DNA from: DATAFT01 sp035544635 | GTDB lineage: Bacteria > Acidobacteriota > Thermoanaerobaculia > Multivoradales > Multivoraceae | Direction of reading: 5' to 3' | Length of the DNA: 14,543 nucleotides | Assembly: GCA_035544635.1 (NCBI GenBank) | Contig: DATKDQ010000237.1 | Coordinates: 1 to 14,543 of the forward strand | In this document: positions 7,405 through 14,543 of the stretch, in pieces | How the letters are laid out: each line of letters begins with the position of its first letter | Position numbering within the stretch: the stretch's first letter is position 1 | Position numbers and translations under genes: made by a program | Notes under the pieces: generated by a model | What the model was told of the DNA's origin: nothing | Database searches by the model: none | Seen by the model: only the letters and a program-made list of their open reading frames with translations

Positions 7405-8904
7405 ATGGTCCCCCAGACGAAAGCCGGCCGAATCGGAGTCCTCGGCGCGACGTCTCGCTCTCTTGCGATCGTCGCTATCGCGTTCGCGGCGTTCGCCGCG
7501 CCCGGCGCCGCGCGCGCCGAGGCGGCGCTCGACCTCGGCGAGGTGACGTACAGCAGGGACATCGCGCCCATCCTGCAGCGAAGCTGCCAGCGCTGCCATC
7601 AGCCCGACTCGGTGGCGCCGATGTCGCTGCTCGAGTACGACCAGGTGCGCCCCTACGCCAAGGCGATCCAGAAGCGCACCCACATGGGCCCGGTCGCGGG
7701 CGTGATGCCGCCGTGGTTCATCGAGCGAGACCTCGGCATCCAGCACTTCAAGGGAGACCCCTCTCTCTCCGAGGAGGAGCTGGCCAAGGTCGCGAGATGG
7801 GTGCAGAGCGGCGCGCCGGAGGGTGATCCGGCCGACCTGCCGCCGCCGATCCCGCTCAACGACTCCTCCAGGTGGATGATCGGCGAGCCGGACCTCGTCA
7901 CCGTGCTCGGCCAGGTCACGCTCAAGGGAGACGCGCCCGACTGGTGGGGCGAGATCCCGCCGGTCGCGATCGGCAACACCGAGGATCGCTACGTCGCGGC
8001 GGTCGAGGTGCGCGAGATCAACGACGTGCTCGACAGCAAGGGTGAGAAGCGCGAGACCGTCGGCGGCCGGTTCATCTTCCACCACATGATCTGGTCGACG
8101 GTCCTGGTCCAGAGCGAAGCCGACCTGACCGACGACCCGCTCCGTCCCGACAGTGCTACGTTCACCAACTGGCCGGTGCACGAGGTCGGGCGCAACGCCG
8201 ACTTCTTCGATCCCGACGGCGCTCGCCTGCTGAGCGCCAACTCGACGGTGATCTCCAACTCGGTGCACCTGCACTCCAACGGCCGCGACACCACCGCCCA
8301 CCTCGAGATCGGGTGGAAGTTCCACCCCAAGGGCTACGTGCCCAAGTACAAGCGCGCGCTGCGCAGCTTCGGCGACGCGGTCGACATCGACATCAAGGCG
8401 ATGGAGGCGAACCAGCAGCTCCACGCCTACATGGTGCTTCCCGAGCACACCAAGATCACGAGCTTCGAGCCCCACCTGCACGCGCCCGGCGCTCGCATGT
8501 GTCTCGAGTTCATCTGGGGCACTCACATCGAGACGCTCTCCTGCTCCGGGTACGACCACAACTGGGTGCTGGGCTACGAGTACGCGGTGGACCACGAGCC
8601 GCTCCTGCCCAAGGGCACGATCCTCCACATCATCGGCTTCATGGACAACTCGCCGGCGAACCGCAACGTCCCCGACCCGCGCAACTGGCAGGGCTCGGGC
8701 AACCGGTCGGTGGCCAACATGTTCATCGACCTCGGACATGGCGTCGCGTTGAGCGACGAGCAGTTCCGGGAGGCGATGAGCGAGCGGCGGCGCAAGCTGA
8801 ACCTGGGGCGCAACGACCACGTCCTCGGCTGCCCACTGTGCAACGTGCTGCCGGCGGAGACGGCCCCGGGGGGCGAGGCGACGGCAGGGGGCGCGGGCCA
8901 CTGA
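7405..8904 (+). CDS. Exported cytochrome c / PHM-like type II copper monooxygenase fusion protein
   Basis: This 499-residue protein has a signal peptide (about 1-38, ending AARA). A short haem c domain follows, with CQRCH (61-65) and a probable distal Met101 in GVMPPWF. Residues about 180-430 resemble the two-part core of peptidylglycine hydroxylating (type II, ascorbate-dependent) copper monooxygenases. Candidate Cu-H ligands are His226-His227 (FHHM) and His288 or His290 (VHLHSNG). Candidate Cu-M ligands are His357 and His359 (PHLHAPG) and Met413 (GFMDNS). The block LPKGTILHIIGFMDNSPAN is typical of bacterial relatives that carry cytochrome domains. The tail has CPLC (476-479). ATG 7405 is chosen over GTG 7387 because AAGGAG (7394-7399) is five bases before it. 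Enzymatic activity and substrate are not established; haem could feed electrons to copper. It is followed by an exported partner gene. Confidence 0.82.
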   Translation: MVPQTKAGRIGVLGATSRSLAIVAIAFAAFAAPGAARAEAALDLGEVTYSRDIAPILQRSCQRCHQPDSVAPMSLLEYDQVRPYAKAIQKRTHMGPVAGVMPPWFIERDLGIQHFKGDPSLSEEELAKVARWVQSGAPEGDPADLPPPIPLNDSSRWMIGEPDLVTVLGQVTLKGDAPDWWGEIPPVAIGNTEDRYVAAVEVREINDVLDSKGEKRETVGGRFIFHHMIWSTVLVQSEADLTDDPLRPDSATFTNWPVHEVGRNADFFDPDGARLLSANSTVISNSVHLHSNGRDTTAHLEIGWKFHPKGYVPKYKRALRSFGDAVDIDIKAMEANQQLHAYMVLPEHTKITSFEPHLHAPGARMCLEFIWGTHIETLSCSGYDHNWVLGYEYAVDHEPLLPKGTILHIIGFMDNSPANRNVPDPRNWQGSGNRSVANMFIDLGHGVALSDEQFREAMSERRRKLNLGRNDHVLGCPLCNVLPAETAPGGEATAGGAGH

Positions 8905-8968
8905 GTCGGTGGCGAGACGCTATGGGGTAGGGAAGCGGTCAACAACGACGTCTCGATCGAGGGCATGA

Positions 8969-9922
8969 ATGCGGATCTCAGTACTCACATCGTTGCTCGG
9001 CGCGGTCGCGGCGTTCCTCCTGTGCGCGGCCACCGGCGCCCAGTCGCTCACCTATTCGCGCGGTCAGAACGTCGCTCCGGCCTACGAGGGCTGGGAGGTG
9101 GATGCCGCCGGCAAGAAGTACTTTCTGTTCGGATACATGAACCGCAACTGGGAGGAAGAGGTCGACATCCCGGTCGGTCCTGACAATTTCCTGGCGCCGG
9201 GCCCCGAGGATCAAGGGCAGCCGACCCGCTTCCTGCCGCGCCGGAACCGCTTTGTGTTCCGGGTGCCCGTTCCCGACGGGTTCAGCGACACCGACGAGGT
9301 GATCTGGACCCTGACCGCGAAGGGGAAGACCGAGAAGGCGTACGCCTCGCTGCGGCTCGACTACTTCATCGACGACCTGGTGAAGGCGTCCGAGCGGGGA
9401 GCGCTCGGTGCCGGTTCGAGCGACCCGGTGGTTCGCGCCAACCAGGCGCCGGTGCTCGAGATCGAAGGAAAGAGAGAGCTGACCGCCAAGGTCGGCCAGC
9501 CGTTGACCGTCGTGGCCAGGGCCACCGACGACGGCGTGCCCGCGCCGCACCCGCGGCAGGCGGTCGCCTTCTTCTTCGCGACCAGCGACGGCAGCCTTCC
9601 GATCGACGGCTCGCCGGCCGACTGGCAGCCGCCGCTGCAGGTCACAGTGGACAGCGCGACCGGGCTATGGGTGTCGTGCTACCCGTATCGGGGTGCCGGC
9701 AAGGTGACGTTCGATCCCGAGCAGGTCAAGGTGTGGGAGGACTCTCGCACCGGCGCCAACTCGCCGTGGGCGCCCACCTGGATGGCTCCTCCGCCGCCGG
9801 AGGATGGGACGTGGGTCACGAAGATGACCTTCCACCAGCCCGGCGAGTACGTGGTGCGATGCCAGGCGACCGACGGCGCGTTGGCCACCGACCGGGAGCT
9901 CGCGGTCACGGTCACCCCGTAG
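8969..9922 (+). CDS. Exported conserved protein of unknown function, partner of the cytochrome/copper protein
   Basis: The 317-residue protein starts with a clear signal peptide (about 1-24, cleavage near ATGAQ). The N-terminal half (25-135) contains SRGQNVAPAYEGWE, FGYMNRNWEEEVDIPVGP and FLPRRNRFVFRVPVP, a pattern I recognise from uncharacterised secreted proteins in Acidobacteria and related phyla. The C-terminal part (about 155-317) looks like an all-beta, Ig- or cadherin-like fold (APVLEIEGKRELTAKVGQPLTV, ending GEYVVRCQATDGALATDRELAVTVTP). There is no catalytic motif that I can name. The start at ATG 8969 is preceded by GAGGG; ATG at 8965 is in another frame. It lies 64 bases after the copper protein on the same strand, so the two are probably co-transcribed. 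A structural or accessory role beside that oxidoreductase is inference. Confidence 0.78.
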   Translation: MRISVLTSLLGAVAAFLLCAATGAQSLTYSRGQNVAPAYEGWEVDAAGKKYFLFGYMNRNWEEEVDIPVGPDNFLAPGPEDQGQPTRFLPRRNRFVFRVPVPDGFSDTDEVIWTLTAKGKTEKAYASLRLDYFIDDLVKASERGALGAGSSDPVVRANQAPVLEIEGKRELTAKVGQPLTVVARATDDGVPAPHPRQAVAFFFATSDGSLPIDGSPADWQPPLQVTVDSATGLWVSCYPYRGAGKVTFDPEQVKVWEDSRTGANSPWAPTWMAPPPPEDGTWVTKMTFHQPGEYVVRCQATDGALATDRELAVTVTP

Positions 9923-9923
9923 G

Positions 9924-9984
9924 CTCGCCGGCACGGGATTCGAAAGCTCGGCTCCCCAGTCCGGCGAGAAGGCGCCGTTCTCGC
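9924..9984 (+). promoter_or_regulatory. Two mutually exclusive hairpins between operons
   Basis: CTCGCCGG (9924-9931) pairs perfectly with CCGGCGAG (9961-9968), an 8-bp stem beginning two bases after the stop codon at 9922. GCGAGAA (9964-9970) also pairs with TTCTCGC (9978-9984), a 7-bp stem. The two share 9964-9968, so only one can form at a time. No T-tract follows either stem. It could be the 3' end structure of the upstream operon. Confidence 0.38.
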
Positions 9985-10023
9985 GCTCCGTGACCCGAAG
10001 GCTTCGTAGGTGCCGGCGCCGCC

Positions 10024-10029
10024 TACAAT
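10024..10029 (+). promoter_or_regulatory. Candidate -10 box of the sugar ABC operon (leaderless)
   Basis: TACAAT, followed by GG, ends six bases before the GTG at 10036, so transcription would begin at or within a base or two of the start codon. There is no Shine-Dalgarno sequence in front of that GTG and no convincing -35. This supports a leaderless mRNA for the binding-protein gene. Confidence 0.45.
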
Positions 10030-10035
10030 GGTCGG

Positions 10036-11337
10036 GTGTCCCCGCGCGCGGCACGACTGGCCGCCGGCGTTCAGCTGGCGGTGATGCTCTGCTTCCCGAC
10101 TCTCTCCTGCCGGGGCTCGGGTGATCCCGGCCGGCTCATCTTCTCGGGCAGCGCGGTCGGCCGCGAGGCCGAGGTGGTGCGCTCGCAGCTCGCGCGGTGG
10201 AGCGCCGAGCGCGGCGTCGAGGTCGAGATCCGCGCCACGCCCGACTCGGCCGACCAGCGTCACCAGCTCTACGTGCAGTGGCTCAACGCGCGGTCGCCCG
10301 AGCCCGACGTGCTCCAGCTCGACGTGGTCTGGACCCCGGAGTTCGCCGCGGCGGGATGGCTGCTGCCGCTCGACCGCTTTGGGCCCGATCTCGCCGACTT
10401 CTTCCCCGCGTCGATCGAGGCCAACCGCTGGAACGGTGCCCTCTACGGGCTGCCGTGGTTCGTCGACGTCGGCATGCTGTACTGGCGCACCGACCTCTTG
10501 GCGCGCGCGCCGGCCACCTTCGACGAGCTGGCGGCCGCGGCGCGCGACGCGATGCGATCGCCCGGGGTGCGCTTCGGGTTGGTCTGGCAGGGGGCGCGCT
10601 ACGAGGGCCTGGTGACCGTCTTTCTCGAGCACCTCGGCGGGTTCGGCGGCCGTATCCTCGACGATAACGGGGCGGTCGTGGTCGACTCGGAGGCGTCGGT
10701 GCGGGCGCTGACCTGGATGCGCGACGCCATCCACGTCGACGGCATCGTGCCCGCCGCCGCGCTGACCTGGCACGAGGAGGAGACCCGCTTCGCGTTTCAG
10801 AACGGCGCCGCCGCCATGATGCGCAACTGGCCGTACGCGCACGCGCTGCTCGAATCGGCCGACTCCGCCGTCGCCGGACGCTTCGCAGTGGCGGCCATGC
10901 CGGCGGTTCGCGGAGCCGGCGAGCCGACGGCGGCGCTCGGCGGGTCGCAGCTCGCGGTCAACGCGCGCAGCCGTCGGCCCGACGAGGCGTGGGCGCTGGT
11001 CGAGTTCCTGACCGCACCCGAGCAGATGCTCGAGCGCGCGCGGGTCGTCGGTCAGCTTCCTCCGCGGCCCGCGCTCTACGAGCAGGGTGAGGGCCTCGAA
11101 GGCGCCCTCGGCATCGCGCCGGAGGCGGCACGCGAGATCGTTGCCGCCGCCAAGCCGCGCCCCGCCACGCCGGTCTACACCCAGCTCTCGGAGATCCTGC
11201 AGATCCGACTGCATCGCGCGTTGACGCGGCAGCAGGAGCCGCGCGCCGCGCTCGAGGACGCGGCGCGCGAGATGCGCGCGCTGCTCGAGCGGACGGGCCT
11301 CGCGGGGGGCGGCAGGCTCCGCAGCCACGCCGGATGA
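10036..11337 (+). CDS. Sugar ABC transporter substrate-binding lipoprotein (CUT1, MalE-like)
   Basis: The 433-residue exported solute-binding protein has a signal sequence ending in PTLSC, so Cys25 is the probable lipid-modified residue. Its fold signatures match family 1 extracellular binding proteins for oligosaccharides such as maltose or trehalose: DVLQLDVVWTPEFAAAGWLLPLD, the GALYGLPWFVDVGMLYWRTDLL segment where such proteins contact the hinge, AFQNGAAAMMRNWPYA, and GGSQLAVNARS ahead of the C-terminal helix region. The start is GTG 10036, with no ribosome site but a TACAAT box directly upstream. It is the first gene of a complete importer operon, and its stop overlaps the next start (ATGA at 11334). 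Disaccharide or alpha-glucoside binding is likely but the exact sugar is not readable, and no glycosidase lies nearby. Confidence 0.9.
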   Translation: MSPRAARLAAGVQLAVMLCFPTLSCRGSGDPGRLIFSGSAVGREAEVVRSQLARWSAERGVEVEIRATPDSADQRHQLYVQWLNARSPEPDVLQLDVVWTPEFAAAGWLLPLDRFGPDLADFFPASIEANRWNGALYGLPWFVDVGMLYWRTDLLARAPATFDELAAAARDAMRSPGVRFGLVWQGARYEGLVTVFLEHLGGFGGRILDDNGAVVVDSEASVRALTWMRDAIHVDGIVPAAALTWHEEETRFAFQNGAAAMMRNWPYAHALLESADSAVAGRFAVAAMPAVRGAGEPTAALGGSQLAVNARSRRPDEAWALVEFLTAPEQMLERARVVGQLPPRPALYEQGEGLEGALGIAPEAAREIVAAAKPRPATPVYTQLSEILQIRLHRALTRQQEPRAALEDAAREMRALLERTGLAGGGRLRSHAG

Positions 11338-12242
11338 TGGGAAGGCTCGCCGTGAAGCAGGAGTCCCGCGCCGCTCTTGCGCTGGTCTCGCCCGCGATCG
11401 CGGTGATCGCGCTGGTCGCGATCGCCCCCATGGTCTGGACGCTCTGGGAGTCGCTCCATCTCCACGACCTGCGCATGCCGTGGCTCGGGCAGCCGTTCGT
11501 CGGGCTCGACAACTACGCCGCGGCGCTCGGCGACGCCCGGTTCCGCGGCGCCCTGCTCCACACCGGCGGGTTCGTCCTGGCCTCGGTGTCCCTGGAGCTC
11601 GCGCTCGGCCTGGTCTTCGCGCTGGCGATGAGCCGAGCCCGGCGCGGCCGCGCCCTCATCCGCGTCGTGGTGCTCCTGTCCTGGGCGGTGCCCACCGTGG
11701 TCGCCGCCCTGGTCTGGCGGTTCATGTTCGAAGGAGACTCGGGCATCGTCCCCGCCGCCCTTCGCGCTGCCGGGGCCATCCCGCCGGGCTTCTCCTTCTT
11801 CGTCGATCCGCTGGCGGCGTGGATTCCGATCGTCGTCGCCGACGCCTGGAAGATGACGCCGTTCGTCGCGCTTCTCCTCCTCGCCGGTCTCGAGTCGATC
11901 GAGCCCGCGCTCTACGACGCCGCGCGCATGGACGGCGCCGGCCCGTGGCGGCAGTTCCGCGAGATCACCCTGCCGCTGCTGCGCCCGGCGCTCCTGGTCG
12001 CGATCCTCTTCCGTGCGCTCGACGCGTTCCGTGTCTTCGACGTCATCTACGTCCTGACCGGCGGCGGACCCGGAACTTCCACCGAGCCGATCGCGCTCTA
12101 CATCTTCAACACGTTGCTGCAGCACCTGCGGTTCGGCTACGGATCGGCGCTGTCGGTGATCGTGTTCCTCGGGACTTTCGTGCTGGCGCTCGCCTACATC
12201 CGGCTCCTGGGACGGAGCCTGCTGGAAGAGAGGACGGCGTGA
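11334..12242 (+). CDS. Sugar ABC transporter permease 1 (MalF-like)
   Basis: The 302-residue inner-membrane permease has about six helices, starting with VSPAIAVIALVAIAPMVWTLW. The EAA coupling loop is YDAARMDGAGPWRQFREITLP (around Met199-Asp200-Gly201-Ala202), followed by LLRPAL. The later FDVIYVLTGGGPGTSTEPI is diagnostic of the MalF/UgpA side of CUT1 heterodimers. ATG 11334 overlaps the upstream TGA by four bases; a second ATG at 11337 is an equally possible start. It pairs with the next gene product to form the channel. Confidence 0.93.
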   Translation: MMGRLAVKQESRAALALVSPAIAVIALVAIAPMVWTLWESLHLHDLRMPWLGQPFVGLDNYAAALGDARFRGALLHTGGFVLASVSLELALGLVFALAMSRARRGRALIRVVVLLSWAVPTVVAALVWRFMFEGDSGIVPAALRAAGAIPPGFSFFVDPLAAWIPIVVADAWKMTPFVALLLLAGLESIEPALYDAARMDGAGPWRQFREITLPLLRPALLVAILFRALDAFRVFDVIYVLTGGGPGTSTEPIALYIFNTLLQHLRFGYGSALSVIVFLGTFVLALAYIRLLGRSLLEERTA

Positions 12243-13063
12243 GCGGCTCGGTCGTGAGCCGCTGGGCCGCCGGCACGGCCGTCGGGCTGGTCGCCCTCTC
12301 GGCGTTTCCTCTGGTCTGGATGCTCCTCGCTTCGCTGACTCCCGAGGCCCGCCTCTTCGACTCGGCCGCGCTCTGGCGCGGACCGTTCGTGCTCGACCAC
12401 TACCGCGCGCTGTGGAGCGAGCGCGCGTTCTGGGTGCCGATCCGCAACTCGACGGTGGTCGCGGGCACCACCACGCTCTTCGCCGTGACCATCGGCGGCG
12501 CTTGCGCCTACGGGCTCGCCCGGCTGCGCTTTCGCGGCCGCTACGCCCTGCTCGCGTTCGTGCTCGCGGTCTCGATGTTCCCGCAGATCTCGCTGATCGC
12601 TCCGCTCTACCTGCTGCTGCGCGCGGCCGGCCTGATCAACAGTTATCCGGGGCTGGTGCTGCCGTATCTCACGTTCGCGATGCCGCTCACGATCTGGCTC
12701 CTGGTGGGATACTTCCGGCAGCTCCCCGCCGAGCTCGAAGAGGCGGCGGCGATGGACGGCGCCTCGCGCCTGCGCACGCTGATCGAGATCACCGCGCCGC
12801 TCGCCTGGCCGGGGATCGCGACCACCGCCATCCTCACCTTCGTCTACTGCTGGAACGAGTTCCTGTTCGCGCTGTCGTTCACGCTCGGGCCCGAGCGCCA
12901 CACCGTGCCGGTCGCGATCGCGCTCTTTCGCGGGCAGTACCAGGTGCCGTGGGGGCAGATCCTCGCCGCCGCGGTGGTCGCCACCGTGCCGGTCGTGCTC
13001 CTCGTCGTCCTGTTCCAGCGCCGGATCGTGCAGGGCCTCACCACCGGCGCGCTTAAGGGGTGA
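12239..13063 (+). CDS. Sugar ABC transporter permease 2 (MalG-like)
   Basis: The 274-residue inner-membrane permease has six predicted helices. Its coupling loop is EEAAAMDGASRLRTLIEITAPL (Met172-Asp173-Gly174-Ala175 at the core), and FVYCWNEFLFAL is the typical MalG/UgpE signature, with the WNEF motif near the last helices. The open frame extends far upstream, inside the first permease gene, but GTG 12239 is chosen because it makes a four-base GTGA overlap with the first permease stop and gives a normal N-terminus. It forms a heterodimer with the first permease. Confidence 0.93.
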   Translation: MSGSVVSRWAAGTAVGLVALSAFPLVWMLLASLTPEARLFDSAALWRGPFVLDHYRALWSERAFWVPIRNSTVVAGTTTLFAVTIGGACAYGLARLRFRGRYALLAFVLAVSMFPQISLIAPLYLLLRAAGLINSYPGLVLPYLTFAMPLTIWLLVGYFRQLPAELEEAAAMDGASRLRTLIEITAPLAWPGIATTAILTFVYCWNEFLFALSFTLGPERHTVPVAIALFRGQYQVPWGQILAAAVVATVPVVLLVVLFQRRIVQGLTTGALKG

Positions 13064-14166
13064 CAGGATACTCGTTACCGATGGCGTCGATTGCGCTCGA
13101 GGACGTCAGCAAGGTCTTCGCCGGCGGCCACGCCGCTGTGCGCGACGTCACCTTGGAGATCGCGGACGGTGAGCTGCTCGTTCTGGTCGGACCGTCGGGC
13201 TCCGGCAAGAGCACGCTCCTGCGGCTGGTCGCCGGGCTCGAGACCCCGACCCACGGGCGAATCCTGATCGGCGGCCGCGACGTCACCGCGGTCTCGCCGC
13301 AGCAGCGCGACCTCGCGATGGTGTTTCAGAGCTATGCGCTCTACCCCCACAAGACGGTGCGCGAGAACCTGGCGTTCGGGCTGCGGGCGCGCGGCGTGTC
13401 GCGCCCCGAGATCGACACCCGCGTGCGCCGGGTGGCACAGACGCTCCAAATCGAAGGGCTGCTCGACCGCCGCCCGGCGCAGCTCTCGGGCGGCCAGCGC
13501 CAGCGCGCCGCGCTCGGCCGCGCGATGGTGCGCGAGCCCCAGGCGTTCCTGCTCGACGAGCCGCTGTCGAACCTCGACCCCGCGCTGCGGCTCGACACCC
13601 GCACCGAGCTCGCGCTCCTTCATCGCCGGCTCGGGGCGACCATGATCTACGTGACCCACGATCAGGAGGAGGCGATGAAGCTCGGCGAGCGCGTCGTCCT
13701 CCTGCGCGACGGCGCGATCGAGCAGGTGGGGCCTCCGCTCGAGATCTATCGCCGGCCCGCGACGCTCTTCGCCGCGCGCTTCCTCGGCTCGCCGCCGATG
13801 AACGTCATGGCCGGAGCGGTGGCCGCCGCGCGCGACGGCGTCGAGATCACGGGGCTCGGTCTGACCCTGCCGCTGGCCGAGGCCGGCCGCTTCGCGAGCG
13901 GTGAGCAGGTGGTGGTCGGCATCCGCCCGCACGACGTCGAGCTGGCCACGACCGACGGCGCGCAAGGCGCCGACGTCGCCGCCATCGTCGAGGTGGTCGA
14001 GGCCGCCGGCAGCGAGCTGCACGTGCACCTACGCGCCGAGGCGCGCCGCGATCAGAGATTCATCGCCGTCGTGCCGGCCGATCTCGAGGTCGCGGTCGAG
14101 AGCCGCATCGGCCTCGCCTTCCGCCGCGATCGCCTGCACCTCTTCGCCGCGGCGCCCGCGCGCTGA
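13060..14166 (+). CDS. Sugar ABC transporter ATPase (MsmK/MalK/UgpC-like)
   Basis: The 368-residue ATPase powers the two preceding permeases. Seen in order: Walker A GPSGSGKST (44-52), Q-loop Gln90 in MVFQSYALYPH, signature LSGGQ (142-146), Walker B AFLLDEP with Glu167, and switch His200 in VTHDQEEA. Then come FLGSPPMNVM (about 241-250) and a C-terminal TOBE-type regulatory domain with GIRPHDVEL, all diagnostic of the MalK subfamily. Two starts are possible: GTG 13060 keeps the four-base overlap seen at every other junction of these operons, while ATG 13081 gives MASIALEDVSKVF, the usual family N-terminus; neither has a strong ribosome site. In relatives the C-terminal domain can bind regulators; no such regulator is visible here. 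Confidence 0.93.
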   Translation: MTGYSLPMASIALEDVSKVFAGGHAAVRDVTLEIADGELLVLVGPSGSGKSTLLRLVAGLETPTHGRILIGGRDVTAVSPQQRDLAMVFQSYALYPHKTVRENLAFGLRARGVSRPEIDTRVRRVAQTLQIEGLLDRRPAQLSGGQRQRAALGRAMVREPQAFLLDEPLSNLDPALRLDTRTELALLHRRLGATMIYVTHDQEEAMKLGERVVLLRDGAIEQVGPPLEIYRRPATLFAARFLGSPPMNVMAGAVAAARDGVEITGLGLTLPLAEAGRFASGEQVVVGIRPHDVELATTDGAQGADVAAIVEVVEAAGSELHVHLRAEARRDQRFIAVVPADLEVAVESRIGLAFRRDRLHLFAAAPAR

Positions 14167-14188
14167 GATCGCGGCGCGAGCCTCGGCG

Positions 14189-14543
14189 TCACCGCGGCCG
14201 GCGGCCGTTGACGATCCAGACACTCGAGTCGGCGTAGACGGCGCCGCCGTCATCCGTCATCTGCTCGAAGCGCCGGTAGAGAGCCGCCTCCACCTCCGGG
14301 CGCAGCCGGGTGCCTTCCTCCTCCGCGAGCCGCATGATCTCTCCGGCGGGACCCACGTCGAGGGCGAAGCGAACGGCCTCGTCCAGGTCGACGCCGATCG
14401 ACACCGGGGTGTCGAAGCGCTCGAAGCCGACCCGCTCGAAGCCGGCGCCCTGCATCATCGCGCTCACCATGTCGGGACCGGCCATCGAGAAGGGCCCGGG
14501 CCCGCAGGTCGGTTGGCTCGACGCCTCGGCCTCGACCACCGGC
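14189..14543 (-). CDS. SAM-dependent methyltransferase, C-terminal part (5' end beyond window)
   Basis: The frame is open to the right edge, so this is the last 117 codons of a larger gene read leftward. The GTG at 14539 is probably internal, since codons before it stay open. GPFSMAGPDMVSAMMQGAGFERVGFERFD is followed by LDEAVRFALDVGPAGEIMRLAEE, and the end is AVYADSSVWIVNGRRPR. This matches the tail of class I methyltransferases of the UbiE/Methyltransf_11 type, where a lid or substrate region and the last beta strands follow the SAM-binding core. The SAM-binding motif itself lies outside the window, so substrate and exact family cannot be judged. It converges on the sugar ABC operon with a 22-base gap. 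Confidence 0.7.
   Translation of the reverse strand, partial: PVVEAEASSQPTCGPGPFSMAGPDMVSAMMQGAGFERVGFERFDTPVSIGVDLDEAVRFALDVGPAGEIMRLAEEEGTRLRPEVEAALYRRFEQMTDDGGAVYADSSVWIVNGRRPR

Noticed and set aside
7234..8901. 555-codon antisense frame opposite the cytochrome/copper gene
   Set aside because: It is a shadow: His/Arg/Val-rich translation without motifs, while the plus strand has a signal peptide, CXXCH and copper motifs.
9679..12125. Long minus-strand frames opposite the sugar-binding protein and first permease
   Set aside because: Composition is typical of antisense shadows, with no recognisable domains; the plus strand encodes clear ABC components.
14195..14207. CGGCC-GGC-GGCCG stem as a terminator of the sugar operon
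   Set aside because: It lies within the last codons of the methyltransferase gene, is only 5 bp, and has no T-tract; it is likely a by-product of Gly/Arg codons.

Overview
The window is dense, GC-rich (roughly 70 %) bacterial chromosomal DNA with strongly G/C-ending codons. It holds ten complete protein genes and two that run off the window edges. I see no rRNA, tRNA, CRISPR array, insertion sequence, phage gene or attachment site. No stretch above 300 bases lacks a gene; the longest gaps are 389-610 and 7119-7404, and both carry promoter-like and hairpin elements. The gene content suggests a GC-rich, Gram-negative-type environmental bacterium, most likely Acidobacteriota or a similar phylum: a secreted M28 peptidase of the glutamate carboxypeptidase II type, a cytochrome c / copper monooxygenase-like fusion followed by a secreted family I associate with Acidobacteria, a POT transporter and a deiodinase-like protein. 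That placement is inference; there is no marker gene.

Layout. (1) 1-388, minus: the 5' part of a membrane-anchored iodothyronine-deiodinase-family protein. Its active-site codon is an in-frame UGA followed by a SECIS-like hairpin, so it is very probably a selenoprotein. (2) 611-2086, plus: a proton-coupled oligopeptide (POT/PTR2) transporter. (3) 2104-4702, minus: a three-gene NitT/TauT/ThiXYZ-type ABC importer (ATPase, permease, NMT1/THI5-like binding protein) joined by 4-base start/stop overlaps. (4) 4827-7118, minus: a secreted GCPII-like M28 metallopeptidase with all expected zinc ligands. (5) 7405-9922, plus: an exported protein with a haem c motif fused to a PHM-like type II copper monooxygenase region, followed by an exported conserved protein of unknown function. 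(6) 10036-14166, plus: a complete CUT1-type sugar ABC importer (binding lipoprotein, two permeases, MsmK/MalK-type ATPase), again with 4-base overlaps. (7) 14189 to the right edge, minus: the C-terminal part of a probable SAM-dependent methyltransferase.

How the genes fit together. The POT transporter and the exported M28 peptidase would suit a peptide-scavenging lifestyle, and the two ABC systems import a small heterocyclic or organosulfur/amine-like solute and an oligosaccharide. The least understood parts are the selenoprotein deiodinase homologue and the cytochrome/copper-oxygenase pair. Several leading genes (611, 4702, 10036) lack a Shine-Dalgarno sequence. Two of them have a TANAATGG box 6-9 bases before the start codon, which hints at leaderless transcripts; other genes (388, 7118, 7405) have good Shine-Dalgarno sequences.
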